Below are positions 1 through 13,187 of a stretch of DNA of 64,000 nt, one piece after another. Numbering within the stretch: position 1 is the stretch's first letter; every line of letters begins with the position of its first letter. The notes below the pieces were generated by a model, which saw only the letters and a program-made list of their open reading frames with translations, made no database searches and was not told where the DNA came from. The position numbers and the translations under genes were made by a program. This DNA comes from Crambe crambe (taxonomy: Eukaryota > Porifera > Demospongiae > Poecilosclerida > Crambeidae): the NCBI GenBank assembly GCA_963924555.1, contig OZ004596.1, forward strand, positions 2,356,001 to 2,420,000. The letters are read 5' to 3'.

Positions 1-1379
1 GACTGCAATAAAACTTGCATCTATTGAGGAAAAGCCACACATCTATTCAGCAAGTTTACACAGCTCTTTTAGATTTTGCATCTTACATTGGACAACCAAC
101 TTGCAATTCACTGTACATACAAGGGAATGTATAACATTCAAAAGGCAAGTAAGCAATTGTGTTGATGACAGGGTCACAGGTACTAGGCCTGAGTCTCCAT
201 GGCTCTTAGAAACTGGGTACAAGGCGGTTACTATCAACCCTGTGATCAAACTAGCTCTGAAGAAGTAGTTGGCTAAAACACAAAAAGTTATCATAATATA
301 ATGCTATTTGCTGCCAGCCTATGACTTGGTGCAATATAAAAACAATGGATTTTAGCTTGGAAACTGGGGTCAAAGGTCTATCAAGTGCTGTGGATTGCAG
401 GGAGTGCATCTATGTTTGCGCTATGCACAACAATTAGCATGTAATTAGCACTCCTATTATGGGACACAATATTGTATGTGTGACTGTAGCAGGTAGAAAT
501 TGAATCTCATCCCTGCTTTGATGTACTGTCATGTGTTCGATAATGGTCAGGCTAACTCTTCACCAATTTTTTTGCCACAAATCTACTAGTAGTTATTATG
601 GAGAGCTGAAGTACATATGAAGAAGTTGCTAAAAATGAAAGTGTCTCTTTAGGGATTGTCACACAGCGAGGATTTCTAGAAATAATATTATTATAGGCTA
701 ATATCCTCTTCTCTGGCTAACTAATTTCCTTTGATGTGGTTAAAGGAATTCTATAAAATCAGTTTGTGGTCAATTGCATTCTTGAAAGCACTTGTTAATT
801 TATGCTGGCATAAACATTTCACACCAATATTGTTACTACTCCAACTAATCCCAAATTATTAAGAGATGAGGTTAAAGAGGTTGTTTTCCTTTGGCAAAAG
901 TGATATTTCTTAAGTATGTGGACACTTCTGTATCCAAACAATACTTAGATAAGAAAGTCTTTAGAAAGATGAAGTTATGTACATTGCAGGCCACTGAAGC
1001 ATATAATGTTGATACAAGCATGTAATACTGATAGTGCTACCAGTGCTCGAGCCAAACTTCTACTATTGGCATTCACCTGACCCCTTGATCATTCACTCTA
1101 TCTGCTCTAACTTTCTCAATTCTTGACCAAATTTCACATTTAAAACACCAGCAGAGAGCTTATCACCCATTCAATGAGCTGATTTTGGAAATTTGAAATT
1201 TGTCTAAGGACTGGGAAAGTTGTAGCAGTTATAAAGGGATCACAGTGAATGCAAATAGACATTAAAAAGCTATGGGATGAGGACTACTTGGTACAATATA
1301 CGAATGTCACTACTACCTCTATAATACTGAGGACCCTTCTCATTAAAGCCAGCACTCCTACCCATTCCTTCCCTATCAG

Positions 1380-1545
1380 AAGCCGTGTTTACACGCGCAC
1401 CCAACCCAGGTTGAGATTCAATCCAGATTCCAATCCACCTAATTGATGTGGGTTGGGCTACCCGGATTGGAATCCGGGTTGGCACCATTCACACACGAAG
1501 CGAATCCGGGTCGAATCCGGGTTAGAGCCCCCGTGTAAACGGAAC
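1380..1545. mobile_element. Small inverted-repeat (MITE-like) element
   Basis: The ends read GCCGTGTTTACACG on the left and CCCGTGTAAACGG on the right, an imperfect terminal inverted repeat. The interior is rich in repeated ATCCGGGT/CCGGATT-type words on both strands. It is followed directly by a perfect 9-bp stem (AGAGAGTAC, loop GATA, GTACTCTCT) at about 1548-1570. Neither has coding capacity. Target duplication is not clear. Confidence 0.45.
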
Positions 1546-2273
1546 TAGAGAGTACGATAGTACTCTCTAAATAGGGATGACACAGATTGCTAATACTTTC
1601 TTTCATAACTCCAGGATACTTCCCTCCTACAGTCAGCAACTCCTAACTTGAAGACAGAACACCTTCAATGTGCTAGGACTCAAGTATGAAGAGCAAAAGA
1701 CAAAGCAGTATCATTTTACAGAGACTTCTAAAATCGCTGTTTCCATCTGGTCATTCATCATCATCATCATCATCAAACAACTTATTTCAGATGGTTCATT
1801 CAAAATTTTCATACCACACTACTCAAAATTGACTGCGCTACCTTCAACTCGACATGTTCAAAAATAACACGTCAACCTACAACGTGGCAGATATTTTTAT
1901 GCCCTGCCCCCGTACACGTGATTCTTGGACCTTGACCTCACAACTGACTAGCGAATCTGTCATTAGCTTTCTCTCTTGATGTTGGTCTCTCAATGCTCAG
2001 AGTGTAAAACCTAGGCACTAGTCTGGTTATGAATCAAGCCTTGATGCAATTATCCTTATAGGTCTATGGGAATCTTATTATAAACTGTATAGATATGAGC
2101 TCCATTAGTCTTTCCAGATCAGATTCATTTCAGCTCATATAATATTATGATGAAACCTCCAATGAACTATGTAGCTACAATACATGAACTTTAACTTGGA
2201 TAGCAGGATCACAGCATCCAGTTGCCTATAATAAAATAATAGAGCATTACATCAAAAAAGGTGATGAACAAGT

Positions 2274-2581
2274 AAAGGAAAAAATATTTATTCTAGCTAA
2301 ATAAAAAAGGAAAGTAGGGATGGCTGTGTGCGGTTCAAAAAAGTTCAGCAATAAAAGAGTGAACTTCAGTCAAGTCACTAATATCGAGCTAACTATTCCT
2401 ACTTCACTCCCTTTATATCTCATCTTGGTCTGTCATGGGAGTGAAGTAGGAATAGTTAGCTCGTAGTTTGGTAATATTGGTGATGGGTAAGGACTCTTTT
2501 GTTGCTGAACTTTTTTGAACCACACACAGCCATCCCTACTTTCCTTTTTTATTTAGCTAGAATAAATATTTTTTTCCTTTA
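2274..2581. mobile_element. Fold-back MITE with arms of about 140 bp
   Basis: The left arm (2274-2420) and right arm (2440-2581) are near-perfect reverse complements, starting AAAGGAAAAAATATTTATTC and sharing TAGGGATGGCTGTGTG and GAGCTAACTATTCCTACTTC internally. Only a short unpaired centre (about 20 bp) separates them, so the element would form a long hairpin. No open reading frame. It sits just 3' of the PITPNM stop codon. Confidence 0.75.
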
Positions 2582-2694
2582 TCTCTTTAATAGTGGGGAA
2601 TAAGTGGAGGGCAGGCTTGCATCCTTTAATAATCAATGTTGGGCCAGTTGATACTCACCAAAAGTCTGGTGAACTTCAAGCACTTGGTTAGTAA

Positions 2695-5600
2695 CTATAG
2701 TGTGAGGTGTACCTGACAGTTGTCGGAAGGTCTTCTACCTTTACTCTTTCTGCCATGGATATAGATCTGGTCGGGCTGCAGACCCAGTTCTTTGTACACT
2801 CCCAAGTGTCTGCTGGACCCATACCCAGCATGAATTATCATCTTTGCCTGCACATTCATGGTAAAGGGTAATCACAGCTAAAAACATCCATACGCTAATA
2901 TATTCAATCAGTTGGTAAAGGGTCATTAAATAAAAAATTCCCAAGTGTACTGCATATCCAGCTGCATGTATTCAACAGTCATTTTTATAACGGGAACACT
3001 GAGAGGCTCAATGTACAAGTATCTTAGAGGTATGAGACTAGCCTGTTTGATAAGTCTTGCAAGATAAGCAGTCTTGACTGATTGAGCATCAGCAGAGAAG
3101 GAGTCTGCACAGAATAGCAGTCCAAGAGGGAAGCCATGACAACCCAGAAACTTCAGGATGTAATCCTTTTGCAAGTCGGCAAGTCTTCCAGAGATGTAGA
3201 TGATCAGGTAACCTAACTCTTGCCAGGACCTATAAAAAGACATCACTGATCAGAAAGGGATCGAAGGCAGTGTCAAAAAGAAAAAAGAAAAAAAAAGAAG
3301 GTACAGAGCGGGGGTGTTTGGAAAGTCCCCAGGCTAGCTAGAGGATATTCAGTGTTCTATTATTATACAGAAAGAAAGGGATGGAGATCATAACCATGTC
3401 ATAATCTCTAGCTGCTGCTTGACTGGTCAGCTATGTCACATGATAATATGACACCTTTCATGCACCAAAGAATTAATGCATGAATTTAAAGTGATAGTCA
3501 AGAACCTACATGGCTCACATATGTAATAACCATCAAGGCAGAGTCATACATACATCATAATATGTATATTCATACGCACCTTGCCACTTCCACAGCACCT
3601 TGCTTGGGTTTCATGTCCTTGGCACTGATGCACAAGTTGGACGCCAATGCTCCATCAACGCTGAACACAACTGCCTCTATGTGAGGAGGAACCACAAAGA
3701 GGTTGCATCCAGCTGTGGTGTGGTCCCCTCTGCAAGAAGGAGAGAGATCATCCATTATCTAAAGATCAGCACTACATGAGCCAGCTTACTAAGGGCAAAC
3801 ATTAAACACACCCTTTCAAGAGTGAGGGGGAGGGGGGACATTGGCACTGTCTATTAAATGTACCCCCCCCCCTTTCTTCCTTGCCCCACCCAAGACAAAG
3901 CAGCTGCATCTCAGCTAGCTGGCTAACTTCCTCTACTGCAATCTCAACTGGCTAGCTTCCTCTATCCCCAGTTGTCTTCCCTGCTCCAGAGTTCATTTAT
4001 TGGACTACCCATGAGCCAATTCATTTGCTGGAGTGACTATCAATTATTTAACTCTTATCTTTGAAGTTACCTTTGAATCCACTAACTATATGGAGAGGTA
4101 GTGTGGACCATGCACTACAACTTATCAGCCTGGTGGAGCTGCTTAACTATATCTTTACATACTTGACTAGAAACTTGACGGAGTAGAGACCTGGACTGAA
4201 TGTCATGTCCTCTGGTAAGCTGTACATCATCTTCCCATGTTTATTCGTGAGGCCACTCCCTATAAACTCCCACATTGGCTTGGGATTCTTGAAGTTGATA
4301 TACACTTCAACCTAGTATATGCAACACAATCCAATTGGTAAAGGGTCCATTTTAGGTAAAGGGTCATCATTTAACTTACTTCTTCTTTGCAGAGTGAAGC
4401 CATGCTGAGTGGACCATATTGGAACTTTGCAAGGATAGCAGGGGGCATGGTTCCTTCTAGAGCTACCACATCTGCAGCCCAATGATTGGGCCTCAATCGC
4501 TATTCAGCAAAAAAAAAAGAAAAAAAAAAGGTGACTAATTAGAAGCAGATCAAAGAAGGCATACTTCCCTAATCAACCAGCATTATAACAGTGGGACGTA
4601 CATTGTGTTGACATACATTGTGTTGCAGTCAAAATTACTGCCTTATTAGTCTAAACTGTCAAATGTCCTTCCTTCCTGTCAATACCAGGATATGTTTGTC
4701 TTCCTGGACATCATCCCTTACATTGATCCTGACTGAAGTGCTCTTCCTCTTCCACTTGACAACACTCTCACGTGGGACCAGAGGGACCTGGATGGCCCTG
4801 TCCCCTCGCTCCTTCACACACACCACTTCATGATGCAGCACCTGAGTATAAACAAGCATTTAACAACGCTGGGAAACTGACAAGTGAGGGGCAGGGGTCT
4901 TCAACCACCAATCAGAGGTTTAAGAGTTTACACTATATGCATGTTCTGGTTTCTGGTATTTCATGTTTCTGGTATTAGTAAACATGCTTCTGGTAATCCA
5001 TACAGTAGAACCTCGATTATCCACTACTAGTTTGGAGCCCATGAAAACTCCATGAAAAAAATCTAGGGTTTTTACTAGACTTTTCATGTGTTGTACCCCA
5101 TGAAATATTAACATTTCATAGCATGGGGGGGGGGGGGGGGGGGGCTGAGTGTATGTGAAAAAGAAATGAAAAGGCAACAAATTACGAATGAAAAAATATT
5201 TTTCATGTCATTTTCATGTCCTTTTCATGGCCACCATTGTATTTTCATGCTATTTTCACATTAGAAAAAATTTCGTGTCTACTATAATTCGGTTTCCTAC
5301 CTACTCTCTCTCTCTCTCTTAGCTGTACTGTCTATCACAGTTTTTAATAAGCTAACACAAGCAGTTCCACTTCGTAATGCCACTTCGTAACAGGGGTGTG
5401 GTCGTGTCAAAGTGGATGGGATTTTCATTAACTTATCCAACATGCTTTTACTACTCTACAGTCCTGAGCTGTTTGGATAATTGAGGGTCCACTGTAATTT
5501 AAATTACTGTGATCCAGGAGAGTAGCTAGGATTTAAGATTTGGTGGGGCAAAAAAATTAATTTGACCTGCTTTTTGCTGATCACACCCATTTTTCAACAG

Positions 5601-8600
5601 CTTTGTTTCCATGAAATTTTACTGGGGCAAGTGCCCCAGTTGCCCTAATGGTAGCTACTCCTCTGTGATCTGTAACACCCCCAGGGAATAATAACCTGCA
5701 ACATGTACATGCTGTCAGGAAAATGTGAATCATACACAGGCAATATTACTGTACCCATGCTCACAAGACTGTGAAATCTCATAAAACCTCACAAGACTGT
5801 TTTACCTGACGGAGGATGAAGGATACCAGTTCTTTGGCTTCCCAGTAGCGAGAGTGGACAATGTGAGAGAAGGCAGATGGAGGAAGCATCTCAAATGCCT
5901 CCTTCCCCCACGGTGCCTCCAGCATGTAATCTATCCGGTCACTAGACCACCACACCGAGAAAGGCTTGATATCTACATACAAACATTCAAGAATATACAT
6001 ACCAGTAGTTTGATCATTCATGTTTTTTTGTTGTTGTTTTTGTTTTATTTGTTTGTTTGTTTGTTTGTTTGTTTGTTTGTTTTTGGGGGGGAGGGATGTG
6101 TAGCTTGCTTTTAATTAGTTTTAACACTAGATTAACAATATTTTGGGATAGTAAAAAATATTTTAACAATGAAATTAGGGTAGAACACAGGCATCTCTTT
6201 CGAAGTGCTATGGTTTCTCTTACCTGCAGTTGTGTCCACATTTTCAGAAGCATCATCATCGAGGGATGTGAGACACTCAGTGGAGATGGCCTTTTTTCTG
6301 ACAATGTTTCCCCTTCCTTCCATGGGGACGGGGAGTCGCTGGTTCATGAACAGGAAAGGGTGTTGGACCACCGTATCCTTCAAGGAGTACGCCTTCTCTG
6401 CACCTGTTTAAATTCATATGTTCAAGATAAAAAGGGATAGAGTAGGAGGGAAGGAGAGAGGGGGGGGGGAAGAGAGAGGGGGGGAAGAGAGAGGGGGGAA
6501 GGAAGGAAGTAGGAGGGAGAGCAGAAGGGAGGGGGAGAGGGCGGAAGGAAGGAAGGAGGGAAGGGAGAAGGTGGAGAGGAGGGAAGGGAGAAGGTGGATA
6601 GGAGGGAAGAGGAGGAGGGGAGGAGGGAAGGGAGAAGGTGGAGAGGAGGGAAGGGAGAAGGTGGAGAGGAGGGAAGGGAGAAGGTGGAGAGGAGGGAAGA
6701 GGAGGAGGGGAGGAGGGAAGAGGAGGAGGGGAGGAGGGAAGGGAGAAGGTGGAGAGGAGGGAAGAGGAGGAGGGGAGGAGGGAAAGGAGAAGAGAAAGAA
6801 GAAGAGGAGGAGGGGAGAAGGGAAAGGAGAGTGCTTATACAAGTATTGCAAATTTGCTTTCATCTCTACTTGTGCTACAGCAATTATGTTACCAGAAGCA
6901 TACCTTTCACTTCCTGGACAAGTGACAGAACAGCAAGTCTACTGACAGCACTATTTCAGACATGTACTATAAGCTAAAAGCACTTTCCACCCTAACAAGC
7001 TAACACTACTGCTTGTATTCTTACAACAGGTCAACTGCACACACAGAGAAAACAAGTGTAGCTATTGGCTTAAGGAGTGCAGAGAACAGGATAAGCACTT
7101 TAAAGCTAACACTACTGCTTGTATTCTTACAACAGGTCAACTGCACACACAGAGAAAATAAGTGTAGCTATTGGCTTAAGGAGTGTAGAGAACAGGATAA
7201 GCACTTTACAATAATTTGTCATGGAACATCCAAATGTCTGTCATTGTCTTATGGAGGGCTAAGGAAGGTGGAAAGAAGAGGTGGAAGGTGGGTTTGGTTA
7301 AACACCGGAGAAGAGGATAAATTCATATGCTCAAAAGTAGTAGAGATCCACCCACTTATACTTGCCAGTGGGGAAAGCCCTGTAATTAGGCACTTATACT
7401 TGCATATACTTACCAGTGGGGAAAGCCCTGTAATTAGGCACTGATATTGGACAAATTTTGGCAAATCGCTGGTCCAGAATGGGTTCAATTCGAGAGGCAA
7501 TAGTGTCCACACCATAGAATATGTTGTAGAAGGAGAGACATGGAGGGGGTGGAGGAGGATCTACATAGACACAAGTAGTAAGTGGAGGATCAAAGTATAC
7601 CAAAACAAGTCATAGCATCAGTGGAACCTGTTATATGTATGACAGACCCCATTCTCAATCAAACTAACATGAACAGACACCAATTTCAGCTCCAAATTTA
7701 CTACATGTGGAGCTAAGAAATGGCCATAACCATCTCCCTGGGACTGGTATACATAAGCAGACACAGAGGTGAGTGAGTGAGTGAGTGAGATGGACTGACT
7801 TGCAGCTGTTCTCCTACTCTTGGCCCTACGACTGGCCAGGATCAGACCCAGGGGAGAACCAAAGGTAAAGAAATGGCTGACTTCGAAGGAGAAGGAAGGC
7901 TCCCCACTGGAGTAGTCAATGTTGATGGAAGTGTTGGAGTCGCTATTGAGGGAGCCGAGGGAAGGCTCCTTTCGGTTGAGGGGGAACAGCAAGTGTGGAG
8001 GTGTGGGGTTGCCCTAAAGGGGAATAATACCACCATATATGGTAAAATTACACCAATGTCCGACCAAATTACGTACATGACACAGGATATCCAACCAAAT
8101 TTAAATTTTTTCTCTTGGCAAATCAAATTGAATCTCTTAAATTCAAGTGGAATATCCCATCTATATTTAGGTACATACCTTGTCCACTGAAATGGAGGAG
8201 TTGGCGGTGTACACCCTTCCCCTCATCTTTGAAGGGGAGACACTCTCTCCACTCACCACCTGCTGTTGCCCAACACTGTAGCCTGAGGCATGCACAGCTG
8301 CAGAGGTCTTCCTCTGCCGTTGTTGGGGGTTTTGAGGGGAGAAGGCGTGTAGGGGTTGCTGCGGAGAGGAGGAAGGGGAGGGTGGGGTAGGTGTACCTTT
8401 AGGCTGCATGGAGGTGAGGATGTCGTAGCCAATGACTGATCCCATACAGTCACCAATCAAACACACCTGCTAGTAGGAAAAGCCATTAGGAAGGTGCAGT
8501 AGCTACAGCAGACCAATATGTCATGATTAACAAGGTGAAATTCACACGACCCTTTAACACAAATTAGACTTGCTTGTCCATATCCTATTTTTTTGGCCTA

Positions 8601-9127
8601 TCCACACAAATTAGCTTTATTTTAGCCATACATATTTTTTGGCCTATCCACATGCTTTATTCTGGCCTATTCACACAGATTAGACCTGCCTGCCCATACT
8701 TTATTTTTGGCCTATCCACACAAATTAGACCTGCCTGCCATACTTTATTTTTGGCCTATCCACACAAATTAGACCTGCCTGCCCATAGACCTGCCTGTCC
8801 ATTGAAATTGAGTCCTTCTTCAGACTGAAGAAACTCTCTGTAGATGTGGTTGGCCACTCTGGCAGCCTTCTTGAGGGCCTCTCTGTACGTGTGACACTGA
8901 GTGGCAATCAAAGGGATGGACCCAATGGGCAAAAAGCTGGGAGCATCTCTGGTCTCTGCATCAAGGTAGCTGCTGGAAGGAGCCACTTTAGCATTGGCAT
9001 ACTCCAAGCTGCTCCGAGGGAGAAGTCCCTCACCAGACTGCATTTTAGTCACAGGCACAGGACTCAACTGCAACAGAAAATAAAATGGTTGTGAGCACAC
9101 CACTACAAAGTGGAGAGACATAGTTGA

Positions 9128-9184
<57 letters not shown>

Positions 9185-12100
9185 ATGTATGTATGTATGT
9201 ATGTATGTATGTATGTATGTAGTGAGTGGTTTACACTCAGCAGATGACCATGAGATCGCGTCCCATGCACCACATATGTATCTCTTGCTAATATCCCCAT
9301 GCCACCAGTCCACCAGCTGCCTGGGATTTTCTAGGGTGCAAAATCAACTGGCTATCTCTTCAATATCAGCTGTACATTTGTATCTATGTATGATGTATGT
9401 ATGTATGTATGTATGTATGTATGTATGTATGTATATGTATGTTTGTATATAAAGTACTTTGACCTTGCTGCCCTAAGGGCTTACGTGACCGTGAAACAGC
9501 AGCAATACAGAAGAAGAAGAAGAAGATGTATGTATGTATGTATGTATGTCTGTCAGGGTTCTCCCCAGTGAAACCGGTGCTTGAATACCACATTTTGATA
9601 TTCTTGTGGTTAGTAAATACATTGCTTTAGCCACATAAAGAAAAATGGGCCCCATCAGAGTAGTGTTGCACCTCTTTAACACCCTTTGGGGAGAACCCAG
9701 GTATGTATGTATGTATGTATGTATGTATGTATGTATGTATGTATGTATGTATGTATGTGACGTACCTTGCAAAGTATGTCAAGAGCAGTGTTACATATGT
9801 TTTTGCAGGGAACTAAACGGGTGGCAATGCGTCCAATGGCTGAGTGAAAGTGGAGCTCGGCTATTGTCTTTATGTTGGTCTGCAGCGTGGAGAAGTCAAG
9901 GGTCTTTCCGACCCTGTCCGATATGGGGTCCATGATGGAGCCTCCATGGAGGACTAGAAACAGGATATCGGGGGAGGAGGAGTCCTTCATATCCACCTCT
10001 GAGAAGGGGAGGGGGGATGAGGAGAAAGAAGGGGGAGGAGGAAGGGGGTGAGAGGGAGGGGAAGAGAATGAGAGGAAAAGGGAGTGCAAGGAGAAGAAAG
10101 AGGTTAAAAAGGATGAGCTATTAAAACAGCTACATTTATGTATGTGAAAGCAAGAAAATATTGATTATGTATTTGGTAAAGGGTTTCCTTTAATACAGTC
10201 CACCAATTGCTCAGCTCATGCTCATAACACACATTATCACACACTCACCAGGAAGAGAAGGAAGTTCCATTTCATCTCCTGAAGCATCAAAGGAGGCACC
10301 GAAGCTTGCATTCCACAGATGATCATTGGCTCTTTTTGACGGACTTTTGGGGGGCTCTTTATTACAAGTCATACTCGAGGGAACCTCTGTCTCTTCATCT
10401 GGAGACTCTTCACCCCCTTCAACAGTCTCTGAAAGGAAAGTATGTAAGGATAGACTAGCATTTCAAAGAGTCCATGTTGATCACTTCTCCAACTCACCTT
10501 TGGCATCAAAGAACTCCAGATCAGAGTCACTATCAGAGAGTTCGATCTGGTCCAAGGCCCATTCCGGTCGCATCAGTCCATCATCATATTCCCCTGCCGC
10601 TGGATCGCCTCCCACAATAAATTTAGAGAGTGAAGCCTCAGAACCAGAACGTCCAGCCCGAATGCTTGCATTGGAGTGTTTCCTGGAGGCTATACTACCA
10701 CTACGTCCAGACCCAATGCTGTGGACCGATCCTCGTGTCTTCAGACGACGCACCGAGCTTCTCCTTCTCTCCCAGTTCTCCATTGAACTCTGACCCTGTA
10801 CACTATTGGGTCTTCCCATGGAGTCCTTCCTGAAGCTGTTCTGTCTGGCTCCAGGGGGTGTGGCAGAAGAGGGTGCAGTCATGATTGAGCTGGGAGTGGT
10901 AGGTGTTGACATGGCAGAGGTCCTGGCCGACAAAGGAGGGTGTCCTGTTGCTGATGAGAGTTTATCCTTACTGTCCTCTTCTTCCTCTTCATTTTCTTCC
11001 TGGGGTTCTTCCATTTCCCCCAGAGAAGGTGAGCGACCCAACTTTTTCTGGAGGATCAGCTAAAGAGGAAAAGACAGTTAAGGGGAATTTAGTTATTGTT
11101 TGATGCTGTTTATCTTTTTTTAGTCCCAAGTTGCTACCAAAGAGTTCATTACAGATACACTTTCTGGATATTTTCCTTTCATTTCTTTTCATCTTCAGAA
11201 TACATACATACATACATACATACATACTACATACATACATACATACATACATACATACATACATACACATCATGTTTACCTGTGTTTCCCGCTCCAATGC
11301 TCTGATGTCCTCTATGGTCAGCCCCACCCACTCATCTTGCCATGCCCATGCCTGCCTGTGGGCCCTCAGCATGACACGCCTGAGGGCATAGTCATGGATA
11401 AAGCGCTCTATTTTGGACTGTAGTCCCCAGTACCGAAACTCCACCTATATACATATCATATTCTATCATCTTGTACAATCTTCTCCAATCCTATCCCTTT
11501 TTCTCCCGCACCTCTCCCTTCCTATCCATCCTATCCATCCTTTTCACCTCCACCCTTTTAACATTCTCCTATCTCTGCTTCCCACCTCTCTCCCTCCACC
11601 TCCTTCCCACTTCTCTCCCTCCACCTCCTTCCCACTTCTCTCCCTCCACCTCCTTCCCACTTCTCTCTCCCCTCCACCCCTTAATATTCCTAGCCTATCC
11701 TTCCTTCCCACCTCTCTCCCTCCACCTCCTTCTCTCCTCCTTCCCACCTCCTTCTCTCCTCCTTCCCACCTCTCTCCACCTCCTTCCCACCTCTCTCCCC
11801 ACCTCCTTCTCTCCTCTCTCTCCCTCCACTCTCCCCCACCTCCTTCCCACCTCTCTCCCTCCACCTCCTTCCAACCTCATTCTCCCTCCACTCTCCCCCA
11901 CCTCCTTCCAACCTCTCTCTCCATCTCTCTCCCCCACCTCCTTCCCACCTCTATCTCTAATCACATAATGTGTACTGTTGTCCCATACCTTAATGAGTTT
12001 ATAGGAACACATGATGGTGCCATTGGGTGGGTTGCTAATCCAGTCCTCTTTCAAGGGACCACGTCCATTTTTCTGACTAACATAAATTCGAGGGTCTTCC

Positions 12101-13126
12101 TCCTTCTTGTAGTCGTTACCTGACAGCTGGTCATTCACTATGTCAATCACATCTATACCAAGAAACAGAAACAATGCAACAGCTACACATTAACACTCAA
12201 TTTATACAATCATACCAACTTCTCTTCGTCTGAGTTCTGAAGGAGTCAATGAAAATTTGTTATCCTACACAAGAAAGTAAGATAACACACACACACACAC
12301 AGTATATAAACACTCATAAGCCCTCATTTTTCATGTCCAATACTACTCACACACATAATTTGACAGGAATTTAATTTGGTAGTTCGGTGAACCCAATATG
12401 CATGTGACTGTACCGGAATTGCAAAGGAATCTGAACTTCTGATGGCAGATTTAATATCTAAGAAGGAAAAAATGACCTGACCACCAAGCTACACTGATAC
12501 ATATTACACACTCATTATTAAGCAGTTGTTATAATGCTGGAGGGTCTTAATGGGGTGTTAGTTTACATAGGAAGGTGTTAATAACTGCATTGCAATTCTA
12601 TTGCCACAAGCACTCTTATGTAGCCAGTACAACTTGAATCCCTAGACCTAAGGAAGCATGTGTTTATGACAAAGGATGACTACTGCAGCATGGCACTCCC
12701 TCTGACATGCATGTACATATGTGTACATGTCCATGCAGGTGACCTGTGACAAGCACATGCAAATAACTATTATACATGCATATCCCATGGGTTCATTCTG
12801 ACCTGAGTACCACCGTCAGACTCATAGTAAGTCTCCAATTCGATGGAGAACTTGTCTACGAAGGGGACGCTGAACCTTGTCTTGGTGTAAGGGTAGGCAT
12901 TCCATGCCTCCTCATGCACCTCCAGAGCTGTCTTGGGAGCTATGCCTCGGAACCATCCTGGAAGATGGCGTCCTATGTGGAAAACCTGAGGAAGCAGTGA
13001 AGGAGTAGGCAAGGAAGGGAGAGAGGGAAGAAGAGGAGAAGGAGGATGAGAAGGAGGGAGGGAGAGAAGGAAGGGGGAGAGAAGGAAGGGGGAGAGAAGG
13101 AGGGAGGAGAGAGGGAGAGAGAGAGA

Positions 13127-13187
<61 letters not shown>

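Larger units (their letters stand above)
1..2694. other. Intergenic DNA with no supportable gene
   Basis: I see no exon-like reading frame with splice sites here and the short ORFs show no family features. The stretch holds two small inverted-repeat structures (around 1380-1545 and 1548-1570) and a long fold-back element at 2274-2581, listed separately. The 3' end of the minus-strand PITPNM gene lies immediately to the right, so the right part may include its 3' UTR and poly(A) site. Confidence 0.6.

Noticed and set aside
6414-6977. Overlapping open frames rich in Gly/Arg/Glu or Pro/Ser
   Set aside because: They are translations of the polypurine minisatellite, lie in a PITPNM intron and exist in several frames on both strands.
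9135-9772. Met/Tyr/Val/Cys or His/Thr/Ile repeat frames
   Set aside because: Translations of (GTAT)n arrays.
11413-12174. Long Pro/Ser/Leu and Arg/Glu open frames
   Set aside because: Composition artefact of the polypyrimidine tract; the only real coding part is PITPNM exon 5 (11989-12152).
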